A stretch of DNA of 64,000 bases from an uncultured Flavobacteriaceae bacterium (GCA_938084555.1 CALKFR010000008.1:1-64000), one strand, 5' to 3'. Positions 43,576-52,767 are shown, counted from the stretch's first letter. A program made the numbers and translations. The notes: generated by a model from the letters alone, not told the origin.

Positions 43576-46392
43576 ATGCACTATAATTTCAAAGAAATAG
43601 AAGAAAAGTGGCAAAGTTACTGGGCTAAAAACCAAACATTTAAAGCTAGTAATGGTTCTGATAAACCAAAATATTATGTTTTGGATATGTTTCCTTACCC
43701 ATCAGGTGCAGGATTACATGTTGGTCACCCTCTAGGATATATTGCATCAGATATTTACGCTCGTTACAAAAGACATAAAGGTTATAATGTATTGCACCCT
43801 CAAGGATATGATTCTTTTGGGTTACCAGCCGAGCAATACGCTATTCAAACTGGGCAACATCCGGCAAAAACTACTGAAGAAAATATTAAAACCTATCGTC
43901 GTCAATTGGATCAAATTGGATTTTCATTTGATTGGTCTCGTGAGGTGAGAACTTCAAATCCAAGGTATTATAAATGGACACAGTGGATTTTTATTCAACT
44001 ATTTAATTCATGGTATAATAAAGATACAGACAGAGCAGAAGATATTTCAACATTAATTTACATATTTAAAAAAGAGGGGAATCTATGCGTGAATGCATCC
44101 TGTGACGAAGACATTAAAGAGTTTACTTCTGAGCAATGGGAAGCGTTTTCAAAGAAAGAACAAGAAGAAATACTATTACAATATAGATTAACATTTTTAT
44201 CAGATACAGAAGTAAATTGGTGTCCAGAATTAGGAACAGTATTGGCAAATGATGAAATTATTAATGGTGTTTCAGAGCGTGGAGGACACCCTGTGGTCAG
44301 AAAAAAAATGACCCAATGGTCTATGCGTATTTCGGCATATGCACAACGTTTATTAGATGGGTTAAAATCTATAGATTGGCCTCAGCCTTTAAAAGACTCT
44401 CAAACGAATTGGATAGGCCGTTCTCAAGGAGCAATGGTTTCTTTTAACATAAAAGGTCACAAAAATAAAATAGAAGTTTTTACTACAAGGCCAGATACCA
44501 TATTTGGAGTATCTTTTATGACTTTGGCTCCAGAACATGAATTAGTTTCGCAGATTACAACAGAAGCTCAAAAAGTAGAAGTAGAATCCTATATTAAAGC
44601 AACTTCAAAACGATCAGAACGTGATAGAATGGCTGATGTAAAAACCATTTCAGGAGCTTTTACAGGAGCGTATGCGATTCATCCTTTTTCAGGAGAAAAA
44701 GTTCAAATTTGGATTGGAGATTATGTCTTAGCAGGCTATGGTACAGGAGCTGTAATGGCCGTTCCCTGTGGAGATCAAAGAGATTATGATTTTGCTAAAC
44801 ACTTTAAAATTCCAATTCCAAACATTTTTGAAGGAGTAGATATTTCTGAGCAAGCCCATACAGACAAAGAAGGAACTATTATTACAAACTCAGACTTTTT
44901 AAGTGGACTGTCTTATAAGAAAGCATTAAAATTATCTATCTATGAGCTAGAGAAACAAGAGATTGGCTATGGGAAAGTAAACTACCGTTTACGTGATGCT
45001 GTTTTTAGTAGACAACGCTATTGGGGAGAACCTTTTCCGGTTTATTATGTTGAAGGAATGCCTCAAATGATTGATCAAACACACTTGCCAATTGTATTGC
45101 CAGAAGTTGAAAAATATCTACCTACTGAAGATGGTCAGCCTCCCTTAGGAAATGCAGATACATGGGCTTGGGACTCAGTTAACAATAAAGTTGTAGTTAA
45201 TGGTGAGATAAATAATACGAGCGTTTGGCCTTTAGAATTAAATACCATGCCAGGTTGGGCAGGAAGTTCATATTACTTTAACCGCTACATGGATCCGCAT
45301 AATGAGACTGAATTTGCTTCAAAAGAATCGCTGAATTATTGGAAAGAAGTAGACCTATATATTGGAGGGTCTGAACACGCAACGGGACACTTATTATATG
45401 CACGTTTTTGGCAAAAGTTTTTATTTGATAAAGGATTAGTTCCTGTAGACGAATTTGCAAAAAAGCTCATTAATCAAGGAATGATTTTGGGAACTAGTGC
45501 TTTTGTTTTTAGAGAAGTAGGAACTAAAAGATTTTATTCAAAAGGATTAATAAAAGGTAAAAAAGTTCATCCAATTCATACAGACGTTTCCTACGTAAAT
45601 GCTTCTGATGAATTAGACATCGAAGCATTTAAAAAATGGAGAGAAGAATTTAAAGATGCCCAATTTATTACTGAAGAAGATGGAACTTTTAAAGTTTCTA
45701 GAGAGGTAGAGAAGATGTCTAAATCAAAATACAATGTGGTGAATCCAGATCATATTTGTTCTAAATATGGAGCAGATAGTTTGCGTTTATTTGAGATGTT
45801 TTTAGGGCCATTAGAACAAGCGAAACCTTGGAAAACATCTGGTATTTCAGGGGTGCATTCTTTTTTAAAGAAATTATGGAAGTTATTCTACAACGGAGAA
45901 GAATTCTCTATTTCAGATGCTGAACCAACAGCAGAAGAATTAAAGACATTACATAAAACGATCAAAAAAGTAGAGGAAGATATTGAGAATTTTTCTTTCA
46001 ACACCTCAGTTTCAACCTTTATGATTGCTGTGAATGAGTTCATTGCTCAGAAATGTAATAAACGGGCTATTTTAGAACCCTTACTAGTTTTAATTTCTCC
46101 TTATGCACCCCATATAGCAGAGGAATTGTGGGAGAAATTAGGAAATGCTGAGTCTATTTCTACAGCTCCTTTTCCAATATTTGAGCCACAATATTTGGTA
46201 GAAAGCACAAAGAATTACCCCGTTTCTTTCAATGGGAAAATGAGATTTACAATGGAGTTACCACTAGATATGACTAAAGATGATATTGAAAAAGTAGTTT
46301 TAGCACATCAAAAAACACAGGTTCAATTAGCAGGAAGAGTTCCAAAGAAAATAATTATAGTTCCAGGAAAGATTATCAATATAGTGGGGTAG
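43576..46392 (+). CDS. leuS: leucyl-tRNA synthetase
   Basis: A 938-residue class I synthetase for tRNA-Leu. The HIGH-type motif is in PYPSGAGLHVGHPLGY, the editing CP1 domain has FTTRPDTIFGVSFMTLAPEH and GTGAVMAVPCGDQRDYDFA, and EVEKMSKSKYNVVNPD is the KMSKS loop. An insertion near residues 155-200 contains CVNASCDED. Length and domain order are normal for the bacterial enzyme. The upstream 182 nt show no gene. Confidence 0.97.
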   Translation: MHYNFKEIEEKWQSYWAKNQTFKASNGSDKPKYYVLDMFPYPSGAGLHVGHPLGYIASDIYARYKRHKGYNVLHPQGYDSFGLPAEQYAIQTGQHPAKTTEENIKTYRRQLDQIGFSFDWSREVRTSNPRYYKWTQWIFIQLFNSWYNKDTDRAEDISTLIYIFKKEGNLCVNASCDEDIKEFTSEQWEAFSKKEQEEILLQYRLTFLSDTEVNWCPELGTVLANDEIINGVSERGGHPVVRKKMTQWSMRISAYAQRLLDGLKSIDWPQPLKDSQTNWIGRSQGAMVSFNIKGHKNKIEVFTTRPDTIFGVSFMTLAPEHELVSQITTEAQKVEVESYIKATSKRSERDRMADVKTISGAFTGAYAIHPFSGEKVQIWIGDYVLAGYGTGAVMAVPCGDQRDYDFAKHFKIPIPNIFEGVDISEQAHTDKEGTIITNSDFLSGLSYKKALKLSIYELEKQEIGYGKVNYRLRDAVFSRQRYWGEPFPVYYVEGMPQMIDQTHLPIVLPEVEKYLPTEDGQPPLGNADTWAWDSVNNKVVVNGEINNTSVWPLELNTMPGWAGSSYYFNRYMDPHNETEFASKESLNYWKEVDLYIGGSEHATGHLLYARFWQKFLFDKGLVPVDEFAKKLINQGMILGTSAFVFREVGTKRFYSKGLIKGKKVHPIHTDVSYVNASDELDIEAFKKWREEFKDAQFITEEDGTFKVSREVEKMSKSKYNVVNPDHICSKYGADSLRLFEMFLGPLEQAKPWKTSGISGVHSFLKKLWKLFYNGEEFSISDAEPTAEELKTLHKTIKKVEEDIENFSFNTSVSTFMIAVNEFIAQKCNKRAILEPLLVLISPYAPHIAEELWEKLGNAESISTAPFPIFEPQYLVESTKNYPVSFNGKMRFTMELPLDMTKDDIEKVVLAHQKTQVQLAGRVPKKIIIVPGKIINIVG

Positions 46393-46541
46393 TAATATGT
46401 TACAAATACAATTTTATTAAGCTGTTGTGATTTTTTCACATCAGCTTTTTTTCTGCCCTTACTTTACGTATCTTGTTTGTCAAATATGAATTAATCTTTG
46501 GAATGAATTTTGAAGATAATTCTTACTTTTTAATAGTATAA

Positions 46542-48008
46542 ATGTTGAAATACTTTAATAACATATCATTAAGAATTAGAATTTTTATTGCTATGATTTT
46601 GCTGATTTTTTTAGCAACTGTCCTTATTATTGGCGTTACTATTTATCAGTACAATAAACAAACTACAGACTATAATGTTAGTCGATTTGGGAGAAAGGAA
46701 GAAAGTTTAAAAAAAGAAATTGCTATACAATTATATCAACGATCAAATATTTCTGTAACAACAGAAAACTTAACAACTATTTTTCAAAAAGCTATTTATG
46801 AGATTGCTTACATTCATAATTTGGAGATAAGCATGTATGACTTAGAGGGTAAGCTTTTAATAACCTCAGATCCCTTTGGTTTAAAAGACTCAATTCCACC
46901 TGATTTATTACCCTCAAAAGTTTCAAAATTAAAATTGAGTAAAGGAGTCAGAGTATTTGAAATTACAGAAAATAATAAAATTAAAATTGAAACATCATAC
47001 ACCTATATTTTAGACTCAATTTCTGATAGAATAGGGATATTAAAATTAGAATTTAATCAAGATAATACTACGCAAGAATATGAATTACAAGTCTTTTTAA
47101 CACGCTTAATCCTTGTATACTTTTTTATGTTTTTAATTGCTATCATGTTGGCTTATTTTTTATCTAGCTATATCACTAGATCTATTAAAAGCATCACAGA
47201 TAAAATGAAACGTACTAGATTAAATGAACGAAATGAAAAAATTGTATTAAGTTCTGCCAGCGCTGAAATTGGAATACTAGTTGAAGGATATAATAATATG
47301 ATAGATGAATTAGAAGAAAGTGCTGTAAAATTAGCCACAAGTGAACGTGAACAAGCGTGGCGAGAGATGGCAAAACAAGTTGCTCATGAAATAAAAAACC
47401 CACTAACACCAATGAGACTTTCTGTTCAAAGTTTTGAGAGAAGATTTGATATAAATGATCCTGATATTAAAGTAAAATTAAAAGAATATAGTAATACATT
47501 AATTCAACAAATAGATGTTATGAGTTCTATTGCAGAAGCTTTTTCTGATTTTGCAAAAATGCCAAAGCAACGAAAAGAAAAAACAGAAATTATTGGCGTT
47601 GTAAAAATGGCTCTAGATATTTTTAGTGAGGAGTATTTAGAGTATCATCCGAAGGAGAAAGAAATCTTTGCAAATTTGGATAAAACCCAATTAATTAGAA
47701 TTGTAACGAACCTAGTTAAAAATGCAATACAAGCAGTTGAAGAAATACAAAAACCTTTAGTAATTGTAAAAGTTTTTTTAAAAAATAAGAAAATATTTAT
47801 TGAAGTTTCAGACAATGGAAAAGGGATAAAACAAGAAGTTGAGCATTTAATCTTTGAGCCTAAATTTACAACAAAAACAAGTGGTATGGGACTCGGACTG
47901 CCCATGATTAAAAACATTATTGTAGCTTATGATGGTTCAATTAACTTCACCTCTTTAGAAGGTGAAGGAACAACATTTACAGTAACGTTACCTAATAAAT
48001 TAAATTAA
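46542..48008 (+). CDS. orphan sensor histidine kinase (NtrY-like build)
   Basis: A 488-residue membrane kinase. Two transmembrane segments (about 12-34 and 185-207) flank a periplasmic domain of about 150 residues, then a HAMP-like linker (TRSIKSITDKMKRTRLNER). The H box is QVAHEIKNPLTPMRLSVQSF, N box RIVTNLVKNAIQAVEE, G boxes VSDNGKGI and TKTSGMGLGLPMIK. NPLTPMRLS is typical of NtrY-like kinases. No response regulator gene is adjacent, so its partner is unknown. The enoyl-CoA hydratase gene starts 7 nt later and is probably co-transcribed. Confidence 0.93.
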   Translation: MLKYFNNISLRIRIFIAMILLIFLATVLIIGVTIYQYNKQTTDYNVSRFGRKEESLKKEIAIQLYQRSNISVTTENLTTIFQKAIYEIAYIHNLEISMYDLEGKLLITSDPFGLKDSIPPDLLPSKVSKLKLSKGVRVFEITENNKIKIETSYTYILDSISDRIGILKLEFNQDNTTQEYELQVFLTRLILVYFFMFLIAIMLAYFLSSYITRSIKSITDKMKRTRLNERNEKIVLSSASAEIGILVEGYNNMIDELEESAVKLATSEREQAWREMAKQVAHEIKNPLTPMRLSVQSFERRFDINDPDIKVKLKEYSNTLIQQIDVMSSIAEAFSDFAKMPKQRKEKTEIIGVVKMALDIFSEEYLEYHPKEKEIFANLDKTQLIRIVTNLVKNAIQAVEEIQKPLVIVKVFLKNKKIFIEVSDNGKGIKQEVEHLIFEPKFTTKTSGMGLGLPMIKNIIVAYDGSINFTSLEGEGTTFTVTLPNKLN

Positions 48009-48015
48009 TAAAAAG

Positions 48016-48798
48016 ATGAATTTTGAAAATATTCTATGCACAATAAAAGAAGGATTGGCAATTATTACCATAAACAGACCTAAAAAGTTAAATGCTCTTA
48101 ATAAACAAACCATAGAAGAGTTACACGATGCTTTCAGTAATTTAGAGGATGATATTTCTGTAAAAGTAATTGCAATAACTGGAAGTGGAGAAAAGGCATT
48201 TGTAGCTGGAGCAGATATTTCTGAATTTGCAAATTTTACAGTTGATAATGGAGGAAAATTAGCCGCTAAAGGCCAAGAACTATTATTTAATTTAATAGAG
48301 AATTATTCTAAGCCTGTAATAGCAGCAATAAATGGCTTTGCATTAGGTGGAGGTTTAGAATTAGCAATGGCTTGTCATTTTAGAGTAGCTTCTGATAATG
48401 CAAAAATGGGATTACCTGAAGTATCTTTAGGTGTTATTCCTGGTTATGGAGGAACACAACGTTTACCTCAGTTGGTAGGTAAAGGAAAGGCTATGGAGTT
48501 AATTATGACAGCAGCAATGATTCCAGCAGAAAAAGCATTGGAGTTGAGATTAGTAAATTATGTTAGTTCTCTAGAAGAACTAATGCCATTGGTATATAAA
48601 TTAGCTGATAAAATAATGAGAAATTCATTAGTAGCTATAGGTGCAGCAATAAAATCAGTAAATGCTAATTTTAAAGATGGAGTTGATGGTTTTAAGGTCG
48701 AAGTATCAGAATTTGGAAATTGTTTTGGTACAGAGGATTTTAAGGAAGGAACCTCGGCTTTTTTAGAAAAAAGAAAAGCTAATTTTCCAGGAAAATAA
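48016..48798 (+). CDS. enoyl-CoA hydratase/isomerase family protein
   Basis: A 260-residue crotonase. The oxyanion-hole segments AFVAGADISEF and AAINGFALGGGLELAMACHFRVAS and the catalytic region LPEVSLGVIPGYGGTQRLP contain both Glu residues of true hydratases (GGGLELA and LPEVSLG). It hydrates trans-2-enoyl-CoA in beta-oxidation or short-chain acid catabolism. No other fatty-acid gene is nearby; its tight link is to the histidine kinase upstream. Confidence 0.94.
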   Translation: MNFENILCTIKEGLAIITINRPKKLNALNKQTIEELHDAFSNLEDDISVKVIAITGSGEKAFVAGADISEFANFTVDNGGKLAAKGQELLFNLIENYSKPVIAAINGFALGGGLELAMACHFRVASDNAKMGLPEVSLGVIPGYGGTQRLPQLVGKGKAMELIMTAAMIPAEKALELRLVNYVSSLEELMPLVYKLADKIMRNSLVAIGAAIKSVNANFKDGVDGFKVEVSEFGNCFGTEDFKEGTSAFLEKRKANFPGK

Positions 48799-48802
48799 AA
48801 AA

Positions 48803-48824
48803 GCGAGCTCCATGACAAGCTCGC
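48803..48824 (-). terminator. hairpin terminator for the 48855-49400 gene
   Basis: GCGAGCT (48803-48809) pairs with AGCTCGC (48818-48824). On the minus strand the stem is followed by TTTTTTATTTT, the layout of an intrinsic terminator, 31 nt past the stop codon of the minus-strand gene. On the plus strand there is no T tract directly after it. Confidence 0.75.
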
Positions 48825-48854
48825 CTAAACAAATCAAAATTACGTCCGCTAACT

Positions 48855-49400
48855 TTAGAGTGAGAACTCCTTAGTATATTTACGATCGTTTACTGTAGTA
48901 ATTACTTTATAACTTCCTTTTTTCTCTTTTTGAAGAGAATAAATTTTTTCAATTAAATTTTCACCTTCAATATCATCTGAAAGAATTAATTCATCTTCAT
49001 AATAGATATCAACTTTCATTGAATAAGCCTCAAAATTTAATTTAGAAATTAAGATTTTATTTTTGGTAAACCTTATCACCGGTTTAAAAACTGTTTTTTT
49101 AGCTTCGTGATGAAAAATTGCTTTACCAGAGATTATAGTAAATGGCTTAATTTCAATTTGAAAATCTTTATCTATTTCCAATGTATAATACCCGTTTTTC
49201 AAATAGCTAAAATCAATATCCTCAATATTACTACTATGAATATTTCCAAGTTTTTCATAGATAATTTTTCCAGTAGTATTTTTTATAAATATTAGTGGTA
49301 TTTCTCTATTTATGTCTCCAAAATTGTTTCCAACAACAGAACTAGATAGCATTCCAAATACTAATGCTGCTAATATATTTTTTGTAATAACTTTTTTCAT
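48855..49400 (-). CDS. secreted protein of unknown function (181 aa)
   Basis: Starts with a signal peptide (MKKVITKNILAALVFGMLSSSVVG). The mature part is beta-rich: IFIKNTTGKIIYEKLGNI and YLKNGYYTLEID look like the repeating strands of an Ig- or transthyretin-like domain as used in Bacteroidota surface proteins, followed by a second similar half (YSMKVDIYYEDELILSDDIEGENL). No catalytic motif. It ends without a recognisable sorting domain. I do not know a family name. A possible TAATTTTG box lies at 49492-49485, and a terminator follows. Confidence 0.75.
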   Translation of the reverse strand: MKKVITKNILAALVFGMLSSSVVGNNFGDINREIPLIFIKNTTGKIIYEKLGNIHSSNIEDIDFSYLKNGYYTLEIDKDFQIEIKPFTIISGKAIFHHEAKKTVFKPVIRFTKNKILISKLNFEAYSMKVDIYYEDELILSDDIEGENLIEKIYSLQKEKKGSYKVITTVNDRKYTKEFSL

Positions 49401-49545
49401 AATTAATTATTTTAATAATAATAACAATGCAAAGATGTAGTGATTCTTCCATTTGAAAAACAACAATATTGCTATATTTATACTCAAAATTAACCCTTAT
49501 AGTTATTTAGTTACTTAATAAAGGTAATTTTGAATATAAAATGGA

Positions 49546-49553
49546 TAATTTTG
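49546..49553 (+). promoter_or_regulatory. -7 box of araC-family gene
   Basis: TAATTTTG, exact TAnnTTTG match, 42 nt before the ATG chosen at 49596. A second TAATTTTG stands at 49525-49532 and TAAATTTG at 49580-49587, so the precise start site is uncertain. Confidence 0.45.
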
Positions 49554-49595
49554 TATAGATGTTTGCATATCAAGAAATGTAAATTTGTAAAGCCC

Positions 49596-50468
49596 ATGAA
49601 TAAAAAGAAACCATTTTTAGAAAAAGTATATCCTGGTTTTGGAAGTTCTGTTTTGGTTAAAAAACATACAGAGTTTTTAAAGACAAATAAAGCATCTTGG
49701 CACTTTCATCCAGAGTTGGAATTGGTTTATGTAAATAAAGGACAAGGGAAAAGACATATAGGGAATCATTTATCCTATTTTAATAATAGTCAATTATTAC
49801 TAATTGGGCCAAATCTTCCTCATAATGGATTTACAGATCGTCTTACTACCAATGGTTTTGAGACTCTAATTCAGTTTAAAGAAGATTTTTTGGGCAAAGA
49901 TTTCTTTGAAATACCAGAAATGAAGAAAATTAAAGAATTATTTGAACGTTCTAAAAAAGGAATTCTCTTTGGTTCAGAAACAAAAATTAAAGTTGGTTAT
50001 AAGATTGAGAAACTAGTAGAAAAAAAAGGCTTTAAAAAGTTACTTGTTTTTTTAGAAATTTTAAATATTTTATCTAAAACATCAGATTACACTATTCTAA
50101 ATGTAGATGGTTATGCTGTTGAAACAGAATTACAAGACAGTTCAAAACTTGATAAAATTTATAAATACATTAATACTAATTTTAAAGATCATATTAGCTT
50201 AGATCAAATTGCTAGTGTAGCAAACATGACTGTTCCTGCTTTTTGCAGGTATTTTAAAAAAGTAACAGGAAAAACATTTACTAAGTTAGTTAATGAGTAC
50301 CGGGTGGTTCATGCAACTAAGTTATTGTCTGAAAGCATGATGAGTATCACTGATATTTCCTTTGAATGTGGGTTTAACAACTTTTCACACTTTAATAAGT
50401 TGTTCAAGGAAATTACAGGTAAAAATGCTTCTGGTTATAGAAAAGAAATGAAAGATTTAATCCAATAA
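49596..50468 (+). CDS. AraC family transcriptional regulator with cupin sensor
   Basis: From ATG at 49596 the protein has 290 residues; a TTG-initiated frame from 49530 is less likely because it begins within a promoter-like box. An N-terminal cupin (about 15-90: ASWHFHPELELVYVNKGQGKRHIGNH, with GPNLPHNGF) resembles sugar-binding AraC sensors. The C-terminal double HTH (about 190-288) has LDQIASVANMTVPAFCRYFKKVTGKTF and ITDISFECGFNNFSHFNKLFKEITG. Such regulators often control carbohydrate genes in Bacteroidota, but no catabolic gene is adjacent. The target is unknown. Confidence 0.92.
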   Translation: MNKKKPFLEKVYPGFGSSVLVKKHTEFLKTNKASWHFHPELELVYVNKGQGKRHIGNHLSYFNNSQLLLIGPNLPHNGFTDRLTTNGFETLIQFKEDFLGKDFFEIPEMKKIKELFERSKKGILFGSETKIKVGYKIEKLVEKKGFKKLLVFLEILNILSKTSDYTILNVDGYAVETELQDSSKLDKIYKYINTNFKDHISLDQIASVANMTVPAFCRYFKKVTGKTFTKLVNEYRVVHATKLLSESMMSITDISFECGFNNFSHFNKLFKEITGKNASGYRKEMKDLIQ

Positions 50469-50477
50469 ATAATCCCC

Positions 50478-50651
50478 ATGAACAGTAAAATTGATAAAGC
50501 TATTGAGTATTATACGATAAAAAGTAAAGAAATTATTGAATATGTAAACTCAAACCATAAATTAACTGCAGAGGAAATCATTCAAAGTGCTGAAGAGTTG
50601 TCAATATTAGAGTATAAATTAACAGCTTTAGAGGTTGCTAAGGAAATTTAA
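50478..50651 (+). CDS. small helical protein, 57 aa
   Basis: ATG at 50478, 9 nt after the AraC-family stop codon, opens a 57-codon frame ending with TAA at 50649-50651. It reads MNSKIDKAIEYYTIKSK and continues as amphipathic helices with acidic and basic heptads, ending EYKLTALEVAKEI. No membrane segment or cysteine. The close spacing suggests translation from the araC-family mRNA. I cannot name a family. The codon use resembles the neighbours, which supports a real gene. Confidence 0.65.
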   Translation: MNSKIDKAIEYYTIKSKEIIEYVNSNHKLTAEEIIQSAEELSILEYKLTALEVAKEI

Positions 50652-50669
50652 ATTTTTATAGTTTTTTAA

Positions 50670-51332
50670 CTACATTAAGCCATTCCATTCATCGAAAAAA
50701 TTCTTTAGAAATTTCTCCATAAATAGGTGTCTTTTTTTAGCTAATTTTTTACCAGTTTTTGTGTTCATTTTGTCTTTTAAAAGTAATAACTTTTCATAAA
50801 AATGATTGATTGACGGAGCGTTAGATTTTTTATATTCCTCTTTATTCATCTTTAAATTAGGAGTAATTTCTGGGTCATATAATTTCCTATTTTTAAATCC
50901 ACCATAATTAAAACATCTTGCAACTCCAATAGCTCCTATAGCATCCAATCTGTCTGCATCTTGAATGATATTTAGTTCAGGAGAACTAAAATGTTTACTA
51001 GAGTCAAAAGAAGATTTATAAGAAATAAATAATATAATGTTTTCTATATGAGTAATAATTTCCTCATCTACTTCTTGGCTTTTTAAAAACGCTCTTGCTT
51101 TTTCAGGTCCGATAGACTCATTACCATCATAAAATTTTGAATCGGCAATATCATGCAATAAGGCGCCTATTTGAACAACAAAAAGATCCACTTTTTCATT
51201 TTTTGCTATGAGTAATGCATTTTTATAAACTCTGTTAATATGAAACCAATCATGACCACCCTCTGATTCTTCAAGTGTTTTCTTTACATAACGGATGGTA
51301 TTTTGTATGACTTTTTTTTTATCCATAGTCAT
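50670..51332 (-). CDS. HD-domain phosphohydrolase (YedJ-like)
   Basis: A 220-residue soluble HD-superfamily protein. The metal-binding set is GHDWFHINRVYKNA (His), GALLHDIADSKF (His-Asp) and IIQDADRLDAIGAIGVAR (Asp), as in the YedJ/YpgQ group of uncharacterised or nucleotide-directed phosphohydrolases. Length matches that group. Substrate is unknown. ATG at 51326 is an equally good start. It converges with the 57-residue gene, 18 nt apart, without a clear terminator. Confidence 0.9.
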   Translation of the reverse strand: MTMDKKKVIQNTIRYVKKTLEESEGGHDWFHINRVYKNALLIAKNEKVDLFVVQIGALLHDIADSKFYDGNESIGPEKARAFLKSQEVDEEIITHIENIILFISYKSSFDSSKHFSSPELNIIQDADRLDAIGAIGVARCFNYGGFKNRKLYDPEITPNLKMNKEEYKKSNAPSINHFYEKLLLLKDKMNTKTGKKLAKKRHLFMEKFLKNFFDEWNGLM

Positions 51333-51342
51333 AAAAATAAAA

Positions 51343-51367
51343 AATCCACCTCGAATAGAAGTGGATT
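51343..51367 (-). terminator. hairpin terminator after bacilliredoxin gene
   Basis: AATCCAC (51343-51349) pairs with GTGGATT (51361-51367). On the minus strand the stem is followed by a T-rich run TTTTTATTTTTA. It lies about 45 nt past the bacilliredoxin stop codon and just before the HD-domain gene. Confidence 0.7.
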
Positions 51368-51411
51368 GAGTTGTATTTCTTTTAAATTCTGTATATAAAA
51401 AAATAGTTTTT

Positions 51412-51822
51412 TTAACAAAATTCCTTGTAGGCAGACACTAGGTTTTCAGCTATCATTTGAGCAGACCTTCCTTCAATATGATGACGTTCTAACATATGAA
51501 CTAATTCTCCGTCTTTAAACAGGGCAACCGCCGGAGAAGATGGAGGAAAAGGAATCATATGTTCTCTTGCTTTTTGTGTAGATTCTTTATCAACACCCGC
51601 AAATACAGTTGTTAGATTATCTGGTTTTTTATCAAATTGTAATGAAGCAACTGTTCCTGGTCTTGCTGTTCCTGCAGCACAACCACAAACAGAATTTACC
51701 ATCACCAAAGTAGTTCCTTTTTTTAAAATTGCAGCATCTACATCATCTGCAGAATATAAAGCTGAAAAACCGTTATTTGTTAACTCTTCACGCATCGGTT
51801 TTACTAATTCTTCTGGATACAT
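51412..51822 (-). CDS. BrxA/BrxB family bacilliredoxin
   Basis: Starting at ATG 51822 (MYPEELVKPMREELTNNGF) gives 136 residues, the usual YphP/YqiW length; the longer frame from 51867 would begin upstream of the predicted -7 box. The thioredoxin-like active site is VNSVCGCAAGTARPG with the CGC motif of the family, and FPPSSPAVALFKDGELVHMLERHHIEGR is the conserved C-terminal half. Bacilliredoxins remove bacillithiol from oxidised protein thiols, so this points to bacillithiol use in the organism, an inference. Confidence 0.93.
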   Translation of the reverse strand: MYPEELVKPMREELTNNGFSALYSADDVDAAILKKGTTLVMVNSVCGCAAGTARPGTVASLQFDKKPDNLTTVFAGVDKESTQKAREHMIPFPPSSPAVALFKDGELVHMLERHHIEGRSAQMIAENLVSAYKEFC

Positions 51823-51844
51823 AATTTTTTTAAATTTTAGACTA

Positions 51845-51852
51845 CAAATATA
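51845..51852 (-). promoter_or_regulatory. -7 box of bacilliredoxin gene
   Basis: Minus-strand TATATTTG, exact TAnnTTTG match, 22 nt before the ATG at 51822. It supports the shorter start. Confidence 0.55.
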
Positions 51853-51876
51853 AGGAATATAACACAATCAAAATAG

Positions 51877-51884
51877 TATATTTG
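51877..51884 (+). promoter_or_regulatory. -7 box of TerB-DnaJ gene
   Basis: TATATTTG on the plus strand, 21 nt before the ATG at 51906. With the minus-strand box at 51845-51852 it forms a divergent promoter pair only 24 nt apart. Confidence 0.55.
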
Positions 51885-51905
51885 AAGTTCAAAAATTGAT
51901 ATAAA

Positions 51906-52661
51906 ATGAGTAATTTTTCTAAATGGCTTGGTGCTGGAATTGGATTTACTTTTGGAGGACCTATTGGAGCTATCTTGGGGTTTGCTGCTGCTACTGTATT
52001 TGATAAATTTACCAAAGAAGATTTTGTAAAAGAGCAACGAGAGTTCCAAAATAAATCTCACAAACAAAAAGCACAAACACTTAGTGGTGATTTTGAAATA
52101 AGTCTATTAATATTAGCTTCTATTGTTATTAAATCAGATGGTAAAGTAGATAAAAGAGAATTAGACTTTGTTAGAAATCAGTTTGTTGGAATGTATGGTA
52201 AAGAGAGAGCTAATAAGGCTTTTCAATTATTTAAAGGCGTAATTAAAAAGCAAGTTTCTGCAAGGCAGGTTTGTATTCAGATTCGTCAACATATGCCCCA
52301 TTCCTCTAGACTTCAATTAATACACTTTTTATTTGGAATCGCTCAAGCAGATGAGTATGTTTCCGATATAGAGGTTGATGAAATAAGAAAGATTGCAGGA
52401 TATTTATATATTAATCAATACGATTTTGAATCAATCAAAGCAATGTTTTATAAGTCAACAGATAGTGCGTATAAAATTTTAGAGATAAAGACTTCAGCAT
52501 CCGATTCAGAATTAAAAAAAGCGTATAGGAAAATGGTTAAAAAATATCATCCAGATAAATTAACTAGCCTAGGAGATGAGCATTTACAGGGAGCTAAAGA
52601 AAAGTTTCAACATATTCAAGCTGCTTACGAAACAATTAAAAAAGAAAGAGGGTTAAGTTAA
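51906..52661 (+). CDS. TerB- and J-domain co-chaperone (DjlA-like)
   Basis: A 251-residue protein. The glycine-rich hydrophobic N-terminus (LGAGIGFTFGGPIGAILGFAAATVF) may sit in or on the membrane. A TerB-like domain spans about 55-170 (LLILASIVIKSDGKVDKRELDFVRNQF, with the second acidic repeat AQADEYVSDIEVDEIRKIA). The C-terminal J domain (about 185-250) has AYRKMVKKYHPDKL with the HPD motif. This is the DjlA arrangement, a membrane-linked DnaK partner. Role in stress folding is inferred from family. Confidence 0.92.
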   Translation: MSNFSKWLGAGIGFTFGGPIGAILGFAAATVFDKFTKEDFVKEQREFQNKSHKQKAQTLSGDFEISLLILASIVIKSDGKVDKRELDFVRNQFVGMYGKERANKAFQLFKGVIKKQVSARQVCIQIRQHMPHSSRLQLIHFLFGIAQADEYVSDIEVDEIRKIAGYLYINQYDFESIKAMFYKSTDSAYKILEIKTSASDSELKKAYRKMVKKYHPDKLTSLGDEHLQGAKEKFQHIQAAYETIKKERGLS

Positions 52662-52767
52662 TATTTTTGATGATTTAAATTTATTTACAACTCACATGCC
52701 TATTATTTTCAGGGGTATTCAAGAATTCTTTTTCAAAAACAACGTTAAGGAATTACTGGAAAATATG

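Noticed and set aside
43408-43635. Minus-strand 75-codon frame across the leuS start
   Set aside because: It overlaps the leuS N-terminus and its probable promoter and resembles no protein family.
49530-49595. TTG start extending the AraC-family protein by 22 residues
   Set aside because: The extension begins inside a TAATTTTG box and is Lys/Cys-rich without similarity to the family; ATG 49596 gives the normal length.
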